Assembly: GCF_036227405.1 (NCBI RefSeq) | Contig: NZ_CP109473.1 | Span: 2,728,001-2,792,000, forward strand | DNA: 64,000 bases | Direction of reading: 5' to 3' | Source: Streptomyces sp. NBC_01460 | Lineage (GTDB): Bacteria > Actinomycetota > Actinomycetes > Streptomycetales > Streptomycetaceae | Shown here: positions 45,523 to 54,472 of the stretch, in pieces | Layout of the letters: the number at the start of each line of letters is the position of its first letter | Position numbering within the stretch: the stretch's first letter is position 1 | The notes under the pieces: model-generated | Told to the model about the DNA's origin: nothing | The model's database searches: none | What the model saw: the letters and a program-made list of their open reading frames with translations, nothing else | Position numbers and translations under genes: made by a program

Positions 45523-45603
45523 GGCCCTCGGCTACGGGGGCGGGCGGCCGGGGCGGGCGGCCCTCGGCTCCTGCGGTGGTCGGCCGCCGGGCGGCCCTCA
45601 GCT
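45523..45603. repeat. Short repeats at the 3' end of rsmE
   Basis: GGCCCTCGGCT occurs at 45523 and 45559 and, with one change, GGCCCTCAGCT at 45593. The third copy contains the rsmE stop codon. Spacings are 36 and 34 bases. The intervening sequence is simple G/C repeats, so chance cannot be excluded. Confidence 0.5.
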
Positions 45604-46344
45604 CCAGCGCCCGGTACGCCCCAGCAGCAGGGCGACCGCGGCCGTCCCCGCGGTCGAGGTGCGCAGCACGCTGGGGCCGAGCCTGTACGGCGGCGCTCCC
45701 GCATCGGCGAAGGCGGCCAGCTCCTGGGGCGACACCCCGCCCTCCGGGCCCACGACGAGCACGATCGTGCCGGTGGCGGGGAGGGCGGCGGTCGCCAGCG
45801 GCTCGCCGGCGGTGTCCCGGTCCTCGTGCAGGACGCCCGCGAAGTCCGCCCCGGCCAGCAGCGCGGCGACCTGCTTGGTCGTCATGGCCTCCGCCACCTC
45901 GGGGAAGCGCACCCGGCGCGACTGCTTGCCGGCCTCGCGAGCCGTGTTGCGCCATTTCGTGAGGGACTTGAGCCCGCGGTCCCCCTTCCACTGCGTGATG
46001 CAGCGCGCGGCCTGCCAGGGCACGATCGCGTCGACGCCGGTCTCCGTCATCGTCTCCACGGCGAGCTCGCCCCGGTCGCCCTTGGGCAGCGCCTGGACGA
46101 CGGTGATGAAGGGCGCGGGGGCGGGCTCCTCGCGGACGGACTCCAGGCCGGTGACGAGGAGCCGGTCCTTGCCCTCCGCCGCCCGCACGACGCCTTCCGC
46201 CCAGTGGCCCCGCCCGTCGGTGAGGACGACGTCCTCACCGGGGTTCAGCCGCCGAACCGAGACGGCGTGCCGCCCTTCGGGGCCGTCCAGGACGAACTCC
46301 GTTCCGCCGGGCAGCTGTTCGACGACGAAGACCGGTGCCGTCAC
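45598..46344 (-). CDS. rsmE: 16S rRNA (uracil1498-N3)-methyltransferase
   Basis: A 248-residue SPOUT-class methyltransferase. The N-terminal PUA-like domain is FVLDGPEGRHAVSVRRLNPGEDVVLTDG. The SAM-binding trefoil knot has IVLVVGPEGGVSPQELAAFADAG and RLGPSVLRTSTAGTAAVALLLGR. GTG 46344 overlaps the stop of the nitronate monooxygenase as GTGA, so the two are coupled. Confidence 0.94.
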   Translation of the reverse strand: MTAPVFVVEQLPGGTEFVLDGPEGRHAVSVRRLNPGEDVVLTDGRGHWAEGVVRAAEGKDRLLVTGLESVREEPAPAPFITVVQALPKGDRGELAVETMTETGVDAIVPWQAARCITQWKGDRGLKSLTKWRNTAREAGKQSRRVRFPEVAEAMTTKQVAALLAGADFAGVLHEDRDTAGEPLATAALPATGTIVLVVGPEGGVSPQELAAFADAGAPPYRLGPSVLRTSTAGTAAVALLLGRTGRWS

Positions 46345-47414
46345 TGGGCACTCCTCACACTCACTGCCGCACGCGCGGCTTCCATCTCGGCGGCGAGCAG
46401 GCCGACGAGCTCGCCGGCGGGCAGCTCCCGCGCCAGCCGGTGGCCCTGGCCCGCCCACAGGGCCATGCCCTGGGCGTCCCCGGCCTTCGCTGCCGCCTTG
46501 CGCAGCCCGCTGGTCATCTGGTGCACCTGCGGGTACGCGGCCGGGGCGTACGGGCCGTGCTCCCGCACGAACCGGTTGACCAGCCCGCGCGCGGGGCGGC
46601 CGGAGAACGCCCGGGTCAGGGTCGTGGTCACGAACAGCGGGTTGGTCAGGGCCTGCTTGTGCAGCGGGTGGGCCCCCGACTCGGGGCAGGGCAGGAACGC
46701 CGTGCCGAGCTGGGCCGCGTCGGCACCGGCCGCCAGGACGGCCGTGATCTGGGAGCCGAGCATCAGTCCGCCGGCCGCGATCACCGGGAGGTCCACGGAG
46801 GCGCGGACCTCGGCGACCAGGGCGAGCAGCCCGGTGCCGGTGAGACCGCCCTGCGGGTCGTCGCGGTGCGTGGACTGGTGGCCGCCCGCCTCGGTGCCCT
46901 GGACGCAGAGCGCGCCGGCGCCCGCCCACCGGGCGTTCCGCGCCTCCTGGGCCGAGGTGACCGTGACGACGGTGAGCGTGCCGGCGGCGGCGAACGCGTC
47001 GAGGACCTCACGGGTGGGGCAGCCGAAGGTGAAGGAGACCAGAGGCACGGGGTCCTCCAGCAGGATCGCGACCTTGGCCTCGTAGCCGTCGTCGCCGCCG
47101 GCGTCCGTGTCGCCGAGGGGCGTCCCGTACCAGGTGGCCTCGCCGGCGAGCTGGTCGCGGTAGATCTCGACGGCGCCCGGGTCGGCGACCAGCGGCTGCG
47201 GCATGAAGAGGTTGACGCCGAACGGCCGGGCGGTCGCCCTCCGGAGCTGCTTCACCTCGTTGTACATGCCGTCCGCCGTCTTGTACCCGGCGGCGAGGAA
47301 GCCGATCCCCCCGGCCTCGCCGACGGCCGCGGCGAGCTCCGGGCGGGACGTGCCGCCCGCCATCGGGGCCTGCACGATCGGGTAGCGGCAGAGACCGGTC
47401 AGCGCCAAGGACAT
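46341..47414 (-). CDS. Nitronate monooxygenase family flavoprotein
   Basis: A 357-residue FMN TIM-barrel enzyme: YPIVQAPMAGGTSRPELAAAVGEAGGIGFLAAGYKT, FTFGCPTREVLDAF, CVQGTEAGGHQSTH, VIAAGGLMLGSQITAVLAAGADAAQLGTAFL. The family oxidises nitronates such as propionate-3-nitronate to carbonyl compounds. The catalytic His in GGHQSTH is present. Its physiological substrate here is unknown. Confidence 0.9.
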   Translation of the reverse strand: MSLALTGLCRYPIVQAPMAGGTSRPELAAAVGEAGGIGFLAAGYKTADGMYNEVKQLRRATARPFGVNLFMPQPLVADPGAVEIYRDQLAGEATWYGTPLGDTDAGGDDGYEAKVAILLEDPVPLVSFTFGCPTREVLDAFAAAGTLTVVTVTSAQEARNARWAGAGALCVQGTEAGGHQSTHRDDPQGGLTGTGLLALVAEVRASVDLPVIAAGGLMLGSQITAVLAAGADAAQLGTAFLPCPESGAHPLHKQALTNPLFVTTTLTRAFSGRPARGLVNRFVREHGPYAPAAYPQVHQMTSGLRKAAAKAGDAQGMALWAGQGHRLARELPAGELVGLLAAEMEAARAAVSVRSAQ

Positions 47415-47487
47415 GACCGCATCGTGCCACGTCCGGCGGATCGTGCCGAATCAGCCCTTTCACACGGCGGACGGGCCGCCGCACGCA

Positions 47488-47525
47488 CCGCACCGCCCGC
47501 CGGTACGAGCCGGCGGGCGGTGCGG
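47488..47525 (-). terminator. Strong terminator downstream of dnaJ
   Basis: A perfect 16-base stem (CCGCACCGCCCGCCGG and its complement) with a TACGAG loop, 33 bases past the dnaJ stop. Confidence 0.88.
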
Positions 47526-47557
47526 TGACGGGGTTCGCGGACGGTGCCGCGGGAGGC

Positions 47558-48694
47558 TCAGCGGCCGTTGAAGGCGTCCTTCAGGCGGGAGAACAGCCCC
47601 TGCTGTCCCGGCTGGAACTGACCCGTGGGCCGCTCCTCGCCGCGCAGCTGGGCCAGCTCCCGCAGGAGGCGCTCCTGCTCCGGGTCCATCTTCGTCGGGG
47701 TCATGACCTCGACGTGCACGATCAGGTCGCCCCGCCCGCCGCCGCGCAGGTGCGTGATGCCCCGCCCGTGCAGCGGGACCGACTGTCCGGACTGGGTGCC
47801 CGGCCTGATGTCGATCTCCTCCAGACCGTCGAGCGTCTCCAGCGGCACCTGGGTGCCGAGCGCCGCGGCGGTCATCGGGATGGTGACCGTGCAGTGGAGA
47901 TCGTCGCCGCGCCGCTGGAACACGGCGTGCGAGAGCTCGTGGATCTCGACGTACAGGTCGCCGGCGGGGCCGCCGCCGGGGCCGACCTCGCCCTCGCCCG
48001 CGAGCTGGATCCGGGTGCCGTTGTCGACACCGGCGGGGATCTTCACGGTGAGGGTGCGCCGCGAGCGGATGCGTCCGTCACCGGCGCACTCGGGGCACGG
48101 GGTCGGCACGACCGTGCCGAAGCCCTGGCACTGCGGGCAGGGCCGCGAGGTCATGACCTGGCCGAGGAAGGACCTGGTGACCTGGGAGACCTCGCCACGG
48201 CCGCGGCACATGTCACAGGTCTGCGCGGAGGTGCCGGGTGCGGCGCCCTCGCCACTGCAGGTCGTGCAGACGACCGCCGTGTCGACCTGGATGTCCTTGG
48301 TCGTGCCGAAGGCCGCCTCGGAGAGGTCGATCTCCAGGCGGATCATCGCGTCCTGGCCGCGCCGGGTGCGCGAACGGGGTCCGCGCTGCGACGCCGTGCC
48401 GAAGAACGCGTCCATGATGTCGGAGAAGTTGCCGAAGCCACCCTGTCCGAATCCGCCCGCGCCACCTCCGCCCGAGGCGGACAGCGGGTCGCCGCCGAGG
48501 TCGTAGACCTGCTTCTTCTGCGGGTCCGACAGCACCTCGTAAGCGGCGTTGATCTCCTTGAACCGCTCCTGGGTCTTCGGATCCGGGTTGACATCCGGGT
48601 GCAGCTCGCGGGCGAGCCTCCGGAATGCCTTCTTGATCTCGTCCTGAGAGGCGTCGCGGCGCACGCCGAGTACGGCGTAGTAGTCCGTGGCCAC
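47558..48694 (-). CDS. dnaJ: Chaperone protein DnaJ
   Basis: A 378-residue type I J-protein. The J domain has YYAVLGVRRDASQDEIKKAFRRLARELHPDVNPD with the HPD motif. A Gly-rich linker follows, then four zinc-finger repeats CTTCSGEG, CDMCRGRG, CPQCQGFG and CPECAGDG, and the C-terminal substrate-binding domain. It recruits DnaK and activates its ATPase. It is encoded directly after hrcA (stop and start adjacent), so its expression follows the CIRCE-controlled promoter. Streptomycetes have another dnaJ in the dnaK operon. Confidence 0.96.
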   Translation of the reverse strand: MATDYYAVLGVRRDASQDEIKKAFRRLARELHPDVNPDPKTQERFKEINAAYEVLSDPQKKQVYDLGGDPLSASGGGGAGGFGQGGFGNFSDIMDAFFGTASQRGPRSRTRRGQDAMIRLEIDLSEAAFGTTKDIQVDTAVVCTTCSGEGAAPGTSAQTCDMCRGRGEVSQVTRSFLGQVMTSRPCPQCQGFGTVVPTPCPECAGDGRIRSRRTLTVKIPAGVDNGTRIQLAGEGEVGPGGGPAGDLYVEIHELSHAVFQRRGDDLHCTVTIPMTAAALGTQVPLETLDGLEEIDIRPGTQSGQSVPLHGRGITHLRGGGRGDLIVHVEVMTPTKMDPEQERLLRELAQLRGEERPTGQFQPGQQGLFSRLKDAFNGR

Positions 48695-49711
48695 TTACGA
48701 CTCCGCCAGGATCTGTCCGACGTAACGTGCCACTGCGCGTACCGCTCCCATCGTTCCGGGGTAGTCCATGCGGGTCGGTCCGACCACGCCGAGTTTGGCG
48801 ACTGCCTCGTCGCCCGAACCGTAGCCGACCGCGACGACGGACGTGGAGTTGAGGCCCTCGTGGGCGTTCTCGTGCCCGATCCGTACGGTCATGCCCGAAT
48901 CCGTTGCCTCACCGAGCAGTTTCAGCAGCACGACCTGCTCCTCCAGCGCTTCCAGCACCGGCCGGATCATCACAGGGAAGTCGTGTCCGAAACGGGTGAG
49001 GTTGGAGGTGCCGCCGATGATCAGCCGCTCCTCCGTCTCTTCGACCAGGGTCTCGAGAAGGACGGAGAGAACCGTCGACACGGTTCCCCGGTCCTCGCCC
49101 TCGAAGGACTCCGGCAGATCCTGCACGAGCCGCGGGACGTCCGCGAACCGTCGTCCGACGACCCGGCTGTTGAGCCGGGCCCGGAGATCGGCCAGTGACG
49201 TGTCACCGAACGGTGCAGGGCAGTCGATCATACGCTGTTCGACCCGGCCCGTGTCCGTGATCAGGACGAGCATCAGTCTGGCCGGGGCCAGTGACAGCAG
49301 TTCCACGTGCCGCACGGTCGACCGGGTCAGCGAGGGGTACTGCACGACGGCGACCTGCCTGGTCAGCTGCGCCAGCAGCCGGACCGTGCGGCCCACGACG
49401 TCGTCGAGGTCGACCGCGCCGTCGAGGAAATTCTGGATGGCCCGGCGCTCCGGCGACGACAGGGGCTTGACGCCCGCGAGCTTGTCGACGAAGAGACGGT
49501 AACCCTTGTCCGTCGGAATGCGCCCCGCACTCGTGTGCGGCTGGGCGATGAAGCCCTCGTCCTCCAGCACCGCCATGTCGTTGCGCACGGTCGCCGGGGA
49601 GACCCCGAGGCTGTGCCGCTCCGTGAGCGCCTTGGAGCCGACGGGCTCCTCGGTGCCGACATAGTCCTGGACGATGGCGCGCAGCACTTCGAGTCTGCGT
49701 TCGCTGAGCAC
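48695..49711 (-). CDS. hrcA: Heat-inducible transcription repressor HrcA
   Basis: A 338-residue repressor that binds CIRCE operators. The winged helix is [75 protein letters not shown]. The rest is the GAF-like dimerisation domain. GTG 49711 has GGAGG eight bases upstream; a longer frame would start inside the CIRCE element. It controls itself and dnaJ, and probably groEL operons elsewhere. Confidence 0.96.
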   Translation of the reverse strand: MLSERRLEVLRAIVQDYVGTEEPVGSKALTERHSLGVSPATVRNDMAVLEDEGFIAQPHTSAGRIPTDKGYRLFVDKLAGVKPLSSPERRAIQNFLDGAVDLDDVVGRTVRLLAQLTRQVAVVQYPSLTRSTVRHVELLSLAPARLMLVLITDTGRVEQRMIDCPAPFGDTSLADLRARLNSRVVGRRFADVPRLVQDLPESFEGEDRGTVSTVLSVLLETLVEETEERLIIGGTSNLTRFGHDFPVMIRPVLEALEEQVVLLKLLGEATDSGMTVRIGHENAHEGLNSTSVVAVGYGSGDEAVAKLGVVGPTRMDYPGTMGAVRAVARYVGQILAES

Positions 49712-49747
49712 CGCGCACACCTCCAGCTGTGGTCCTTCGGCTTCTGC

Positions 49748-49774
49748 CTGGCACTCTGTGCGTTCGAGTGCCAG
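49748..49774 (-). promoter_or_regulatory. CIRCE operator of hrcA-dnaJ
   Basis: CTGGCACTC-N9-GAGTGCCAG, a perfect 9-9-9 inverted repeat. The classical CIRCE is TTAGCACTC-N9-GAGTGCTAA; here the outer bases are CTG/CAG, keeping the symmetry. It lies 37 bases upstream of the hrcA start. Confidence 0.92.
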
Positions 49775-49876
49775 CAATCCCCCCGGTCAGTGTACGGGGG
49801 CGAGGTGGTCCCGGGGCAAGGGCGACCGGCCACGCCGTCGCGGGGATGCGCAGGTCGTTGCGGATAGCGTCGCCGT

Positions 49877-50599
49877 ATGGACGTCTGTTGGGAAGAGTTC
49901 GGCTGGGAGCGGTTGGGCAACGGTACGGGACGGCGGCGCCTTCCCGTCTGGGACGCCACCGTCGCACTGGTGGCGGGGGCGGACGGCGCGCTGCTCTACG
50001 ACACGGGTTCGACCCTCCGGGAGGGGGCCGAGCTGCGGACCCAGGCGGAGGCCCTGCTGGGCCGGAGGGTGACGCATATCGCACTGAGCCATCCGCACTT
50101 CGATCATGTGCTGGGCACCGCGGCCTTCTCCGGGGCGGCGGTCCACGGGGCGGTCGGTACGGCGGAGCTGCTGGAGCGGGGCGCCGAGGAGCTGCGCGCG
50201 GACGCGCTGCGGCACGGGATGAGCGAGGCGGACGCCGCCGCGGCCACGGACACCCTGGTGGCGCCGCGGCACCAGGTGAGCGGCGAGTCGACGCTCGATC
50301 TCGGCGGCGGGCTCCAGGTGCTGCTGGCCAACGTGGGCCCCGGACACACCGGCCATGATCTCGCGGTGCTGGTGCCGGGCTCCCCGGTCGTGGTGCTCTG
50401 CGGCGATCTGGTCGAGGAGTCCGGCGAACCGCAGGCGGGCCGCGACGCCGTCCCCTCGCACTGGCCGGCCGCTCTGGACCGGCTGCTGGAGCTGGGCGGC
50501 GAGGACGCGCTGTACGTGCCCGGCCACGGGGCCGTGGTGGACGCGGCGTTCGTACGGGCGCAGCGCGATCACCTGGCCTCCCGCTTCGGCGTGTCGTGA
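49877..50599 (+). CDS. MBL-fold metallo-hydrolase
   Basis: A 240-residue metallo-beta-lactamase-fold protein. It has LLYDTGSTLREGAEL, the zinc motif ALSHPHFDHVLG, GPGHTGHDLAVLVPGSPVVVLCGDLVEE and VPGHGAVVDAAF. These hydrolases act on varied thioesters or phosphodiesters; no specific substrate is implied. It diverges from hrcA, and its start at ATG 49877 is close to a TAGCGT-like -10, suggesting a short or absent leader. Confidence 0.87.
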   Translation: MDVCWEEFGWERLGNGTGRRRLPVWDATVALVAGADGALLYDTGSTLREGAELRTQAEALLGRRVTHIALSHPHFDHVLGTAAFSGAAVHGAVGTAELLERGAEELRADALRHGMSEADAAAATDTLVAPRHQVSGESTLDLGGGLQVLLANVGPGHTGHDLAVLVPGSPVVVLCGDLVEESGEPQAGRDAVPSHWPAALDRLLELGGEDALYVPGHGAVVDAAFVRAQRDHLASRFGVS

Positions 50600-50624
50600 A
50601 AGGGGCCCCGTTTATCGTCGTGCC

Positions 50625-51443
50625 ATGCGCAGCTACCAGCCGGACCTGACTCCGCCGTGGAAGAAGACCGCCCCGGCCCCCGAGGTCCCCGCCGAGCCCG
50701 ACCTGGTCGTCGAGGAGGCCGTCACCGGCTTCTGCGGGGCGGTGATCCGGTGCGAGAGGACGGCCCAGGGGCCGACGGTCACCCTGGAGGACCGCTTCGG
50801 CAAGCACCGGGTCTTCCCGATGGAACCGCGCGGTTTCCTGCTGGAGGGGAAGGTGGTCACGCTCGTGCGTCCGTCGGCGGGCGCGCCGGTCCGCCCCGCG
50901 CGGACCGCCTCCGGTTCGGTGGCGGTGCCCGGGGCGCGGGCACGGGTCGCCCGGGCGGGGCGGATCTACGTGGAGGGCCGGCACGACGCCGAGCTCGTCG
51001 AGCGGGTCTGGGGTGACGACCTGCGCATCGAGGGCGTGGTGGTGGAGTACCTGGAGGGGATCGACGACCTCCCCGCGATCGTGCGGGAGTTCGCGCCGGG
51101 CCCGGACGCCCGGCTGGGCGTGCTGGTCGACCACCTGGTGCCCGGCTCCAAGGAGTCCCGGATCGCCGCTCAGGTCACCGACGGACACGTGCTGGTGGTG
51201 GGACATCCGTACATCGACGTCTGGGAGGCCGTGAAACCGTCGTCCGTGGGCATTCCGGGGTGGCCGGTGGTGCCGCGCGGCCAGGACTGGAAGACGGGCG
51301 TGTGCCGGGCCCTGGGCTGGCCGGAGAACACCGGCGCGGCCTGGCAGCACATTCTCTCCAGAGTCGGCTCGTACAAGGACCTGGAGCCGCAACTCCTGGG
51401 CCGCGTGGAGGAATTGATCGACTTCGTCACCCTTCCTGCCTGA
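50625..51443 (+). CDS. DUF3097 family protein
   Basis: A 272-residue protein conserved across actinobacteria: YQPDLTPPWKK at the start, VTLEDRFGKHRVFPMEPRGFLLEG, then ARAGRIYVEGRHDAELVERVWGDDLRIEGVVVEYLEGIDDLPAIV, which resembles a TOPRIM-like fold, and VVGHPYIDVWEAVKP. No function is established. It follows the MBL gene by 25 bases and may share its transcript. Confidence 0.85.
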   Translation: MRSYQPDLTPPWKKTAPAPEVPAEPDLVVEEAVTGFCGAVIRCERTAQGPTVTLEDRFGKHRVFPMEPRGFLLEGKVVTLVRPSAGAPVRPARTASGSVAVPGARARVARAGRIYVEGRHDAELVERVWGDDLRIEGVVVEYLEGIDDLPAIVREFAPGPDARLGVLVDHLVPGSKESRIAAQVTDGHVLVVGHPYIDVWEAVKPSSVGIPGWPVVPRGQDWKTGVCRALGWPENTGAAWQHILSRVGSYKDLEPQLLGRVEELIDFVTLPA

Positions 51444-51444
51444 T

Positions 51445-51474
51445 GTACCGGATGGGTTGAGGAGGATCCGGTAC
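51445..51474. terminator. Hairpin after the DUF3097 gene
   Basis: GTACCGGAT and ATCCGGTAC pair around a 12-base loop immediately after the stop codon. It could be a terminator or an operator for the next gene, which starts 91 bases later. Confidence 0.45.
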
Positions 51475-51564
51475 CGATCCCCGTGAACACCTGCGCCGCC
51501 CGCGCACCATCCGTTATTGAGGGGTGACCGCAGGGCAGGCGGCAGGGAAGGCACGGGGGGCCGG

Positions 51565-54447
51565 ATGACGCGCGAAGTGTGGCGGGACAGTGCGGAGAAC
51601 GAGGCGGCCTCCGCCGTCTTCCACCTCATGCAGGAGCTGATCGACCAGTACCGCGTCAACCGGCCGGTGATGCCGCTGGTCGTGGCACAGCCGGAGGACG
51701 CTTCGGCCGGCCAGGAGATCGACGGCCGGGTCGAGCAGATCGTCCACCAGGTGCACCGGGCGAACCAGCTGCGCCGGGTCCCGGTGAAGCTGGTGGAGGG
51801 CCGCGGCGCCACCCCGTACGACGCGGCGCTCTCCATGGTCCGGACGCTCACCGAGCGGCCCTGGGAGACCCGGGGCACCTCGCAGTACAAGCCCTTCGCC
51901 TTCCCCCGCTCCCGGCTGCTCGCCGCCATCGAGCAGGCCACGGCCACGGTCGTCGCGCAGCCGGACTGGGGTTCGGCCCGTGAACGCGACGACCGGATCC
52001 TCGAACAGCTGGGCAGCCTGCGCTGGCGGGCCAGCCGGTCGGGTCGCACCTGGTGGGACTCCCTGCGCGCCTCGGTCCGGCCGGAGACGTTCCTGGGGGC
52101 CGTCTTCATCGCCGTGCTCAGCGTGCTGCTGGGCGAGATCGGCTGGCTCCTCACCGCCGTGGTCGCCGCCGCGGCCCTGCTCGGGCTCGCGGTCGTGCGG
52201 CTGGTGACCAGGGCGGCGCCGCCGCTGCTGTGGCTGCGCCCGGCCAGCAGGTGGCTGGCGACGACCTCGTCGCTGGCCGCGTCCAGCACGGCGTATCCGT
52301 CGGACGGCTGGTCGCGCTTCTCACCGAGCGGTTCGTGGCGGGTGATCCGGGCGCGGGCCGCCGCCGTCGCCGAGCGGGTCGCCGACGCGGGGGCGGGCGT
52401 CGAGCACGCGCGTCAGTTCCATCTGGAGCTGCGGGTCCAGGCGCTGCTGGAGGACCTGCTGGACTGCTACCGGCCGCACGCACTGGACTGGCGGCGGTCC
52501 AAGCGCACGGTCCCGCCGGTGGTCTTCCTGCCGACCGCCACCCAGGACAACGGCGGCATCCTGCTGATCAACGCCATCAACAACGTCCGCTCGCGGCGGA
52601 GCGAGGTCGACCCGCTGCTGCTCCTGGCGTCCCTGCCCGCCGACCGCATCATGCGGCGCACCCCGCCGCTGCCCCCGGAGCCGCCCGCGCACAGCGGCGT
52701 GCGGTCGGGAGCCCGCGCGCGGTACGAGGCCTGGGTCGGCGACCTGAGCGTCGGCCAGGCGCCTGCGGCGGCCGTCCGGCTGGCCTGGGTGCTGCGGCTC
52801 CCGCTGTCCACCGGCCAGCTGACCCACGAGCACGCGCACGCCCAGCTCGTCACGCACCGGGTCCGCCGCACCTGGGCCTGGTGGGTGATGTCGGGGAAGG
52901 CCATGGCCCTGGTGCTGGTCTGCGCCCTGCTGGGCACCTTCCTGTGGAGCGAGCACTGGAAGGAGACGTACTGCTACGGCCCGCTCGCCGGACGCAGCAC
53001 GGACGCGGTCAGACTGGCCGGCCCGAGCGGCGGCAAGGAGTGCGTCGGGGTGGCGACGGTCCCGCAGGTGCGGTTCGCCGAGGGCAACACCCTGCAGCTG
53101 AACGGGGTGGGCGAGGGCGTCACCTTCGAGCGGATCGAGCAGGCGATACGGGAGCAGAACGCGGGCATCGGCGCGGACGAGCCACGGGTCACGGTCGTCT
53201 ACGCGGGCCCGCTCACCGGCACCGACGCGAACAGGGAGGACACCCGCAAGGGCCTGGAGGAACTGACCGGTGTCTATCTCCACCAGAGGTTCGTCAACGA
53301 CACGGCGAATCGTTCCGTCAAGCTCCGGGTCCTGACGGCCAACGGCGGCCAGGACATGCTGCGGCAGACCACGGCGGTCCGGAAGATCGTGGAGGTCGCC
53401 CGGCGGGACCCCTCCGTCGTGGGTGTGGTGGGCCTCGGCCGCAACACCACGGAGAGCGCGGCCGCCACCGGGCTCCTCCAGCGCGCCGGACTTCCTCTGG
53501 TGGACACCACGAACTCCGGCAGCGATCTGGCCCGCTCCTACCCGAACTACTTCGGCCTCGCCGCGACCGACGAGGAACAGGCGGAGGCCGTCGGGCTGAT
53601 CGCCGGGCAACTGGCGGACCGGCTGGACGATCCGCAGGCGGTCGTGCTGTCCAGGAAGGTGGCCAACGAGGACAAGGACCGCTACACCACCGAACAGCGC
53701 AAGGTCGGCCTGGAGATGCTGAGGCGGACCGGCTTCACCCTGGCCGCCGACACCCAGTACTCCCTGTCCAGGGACGGCGGCTCCGCCAATCTCGACACAC
53801 CGCTGCACGCGATCTGCGGTGCGGAGCGCGTGCCCGACGCCCTGTACTTCGCCGGCCGGGTCGAGGACGTCAACACGCTGATGTCCGGCCTCGGACAGAC
53901 CGCGGGCTGCTCGGACAAGGCCATCACGGTCTTCACCGGGGACGACCTGGCCAAGGCACGCTTCGACGACTCGACGAAGCTCGCGGACAAGGTCACGCTC
54001 TACTACGGCGCCCTCGCGCCCATGAGCCGGGGCGGTGGGCGGGCGTTCTACTCGGACTCCCGCAAGGCCCTGCAGTCGCTGCTCCCCGAGGGACGGCAGG
54101 TGCCCGCGCTGCCGAAGGAGCGCCCGTACGAGGACAAGCTCTTCACCAGCGGGCAGACCGTCATCTCCTACCAGGCGACGGCGGCCCTCTACGCCGCCGC
54201 GACCCGCGGCGACACCCCGCAGAGCGCGGCGGAGACCTGGGCGACGCTCTACTCGGTGGCCCTCCACGACATGCCGACCGGGACCATCACCTTCCGGGGG
54301 ACGATCCCGTACGCCGACCAGAAGGTGCACGGCCTGAACGTGGTCGAGGTGACCCAGCCGGGGCCGAACGCGCGGAGCCGGGTCGTGTGCGGCCGGGCGG
54401 CGGGCGACCGCGAGCCGCTCACCCGCGCGGAGTGCGCGGTGCCGTAG
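51565..54447 (+). CDS. Membrane protein with periplasmic-binding-protein-like ectodomain
   Basis: A 960-residue protein with three parts. Residues 1-170 are soluble and of no recognised family. A hydrophobic stretch at 174-213 could cross the membrane twice. Residues 215-440 are soluble again and include VPPVVFLPTATQDNGGILLINAI and LLLLASLPADRIM, reminiscent of the Walker B/sensor region of STAND-type NTPases, but no P-loop GxxxxGK(S/T) is seen. A helix at 441-461 then leads to a large outer domain (462-960), which resembles ABC type-1 receptors: TVVYAGPLTGTD, VVGVVGLGRNTTESAAATGLLQRAGLPLVDTTNSGSDL, YFGLAATDEEQAEAVGLIA. It is likely a surface ligand sensor. ATG 51565 is chosen; a TTG at 51517 is possible. 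Confidence 0.75.
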   Translation: MTREVWRDSAENEAASAVFHLMQELIDQYRVNRPVMPLVVAQPEDASAGQEIDGRVEQIVHQVHRANQLRRVPVKLVEGRGATPYDAALSMVRTLTERPWETRGTSQYKPFAFPRSRLLAAIEQATATVVAQPDWGSARERDDRILEQLGSLRWRASRSGRTWWDSLRASVRPETFLGAVFIAVLSVLLGEIGWLLTAVVAAAALLGLAVVRLVTRAAPPLLWLRPASRWLATTSSLAASSTAYPSDGWSRFSPSGSWRVIRARAAAVAERVADAGAGVEHARQFHLELRVQALLEDLLDCYRPHALDWRRSKRTVPPVVFLPTATQDNGGILLINAINNVRSRRSEVDPLLLLASLPADRIMRRTPPLPPEPPAHSGVRSGARARYEAWVGDLSVGQAPAAAVRLAWVLRLPLSTGQLTHEHAHAQLVTHRVRRTWAWWVMSGKAMALVLVCALLGTFLWSEHWKETYCYGPLAGRSTDAVRLAGPSGGKECVGVATVPQVRFAEGNTLQLNGVGEGVTFERIEQAIREQNAGIGADEPRVTVVYAGPLTGTDANREDTRKGLEELTGVYLHQRFVNDTANRSVKLRVLTANGGQDMLRQTTAVRKIVEVARRDPSVVGVVGLGRNTTESAAATGLLQRAGLPLVDTTNSGSDLARSYPNYFGLAATDEEQAEAVGLIAGQLADRLDDPQAVVLSRKVANEDKDRYTTEQRKVGLEMLRRTGFTLAADTQYSLSRDGGSANLDTPLHAICGAERVPDALYFAGRVEDVNTLMSGLGQTAGCSDKAITVFTGDDLAKARFDDSTKLADKVTLYYGALAPMSRGGGRAFYSDSRKALQSLLPEGRQVPALPKERPYEDKLFTSGQTVISYQATAALYAAATRGDTPQSAAETWATLYSVALHDMPTGTITFRGTIPYADQKVHGLNVVEVTQPGPNARSRVVCGRAAGDREPLTRAECAVP

Positions 54448-54472
54448 GGACTCCCGTCCCCGGCGCGCCGGG

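Noticed and set aside
49203..52289. 1028-codon reverse frame across hrcA, MBL and receptor genes
   Set aside because: It spans three well-supported genes on other frames and has no domain.
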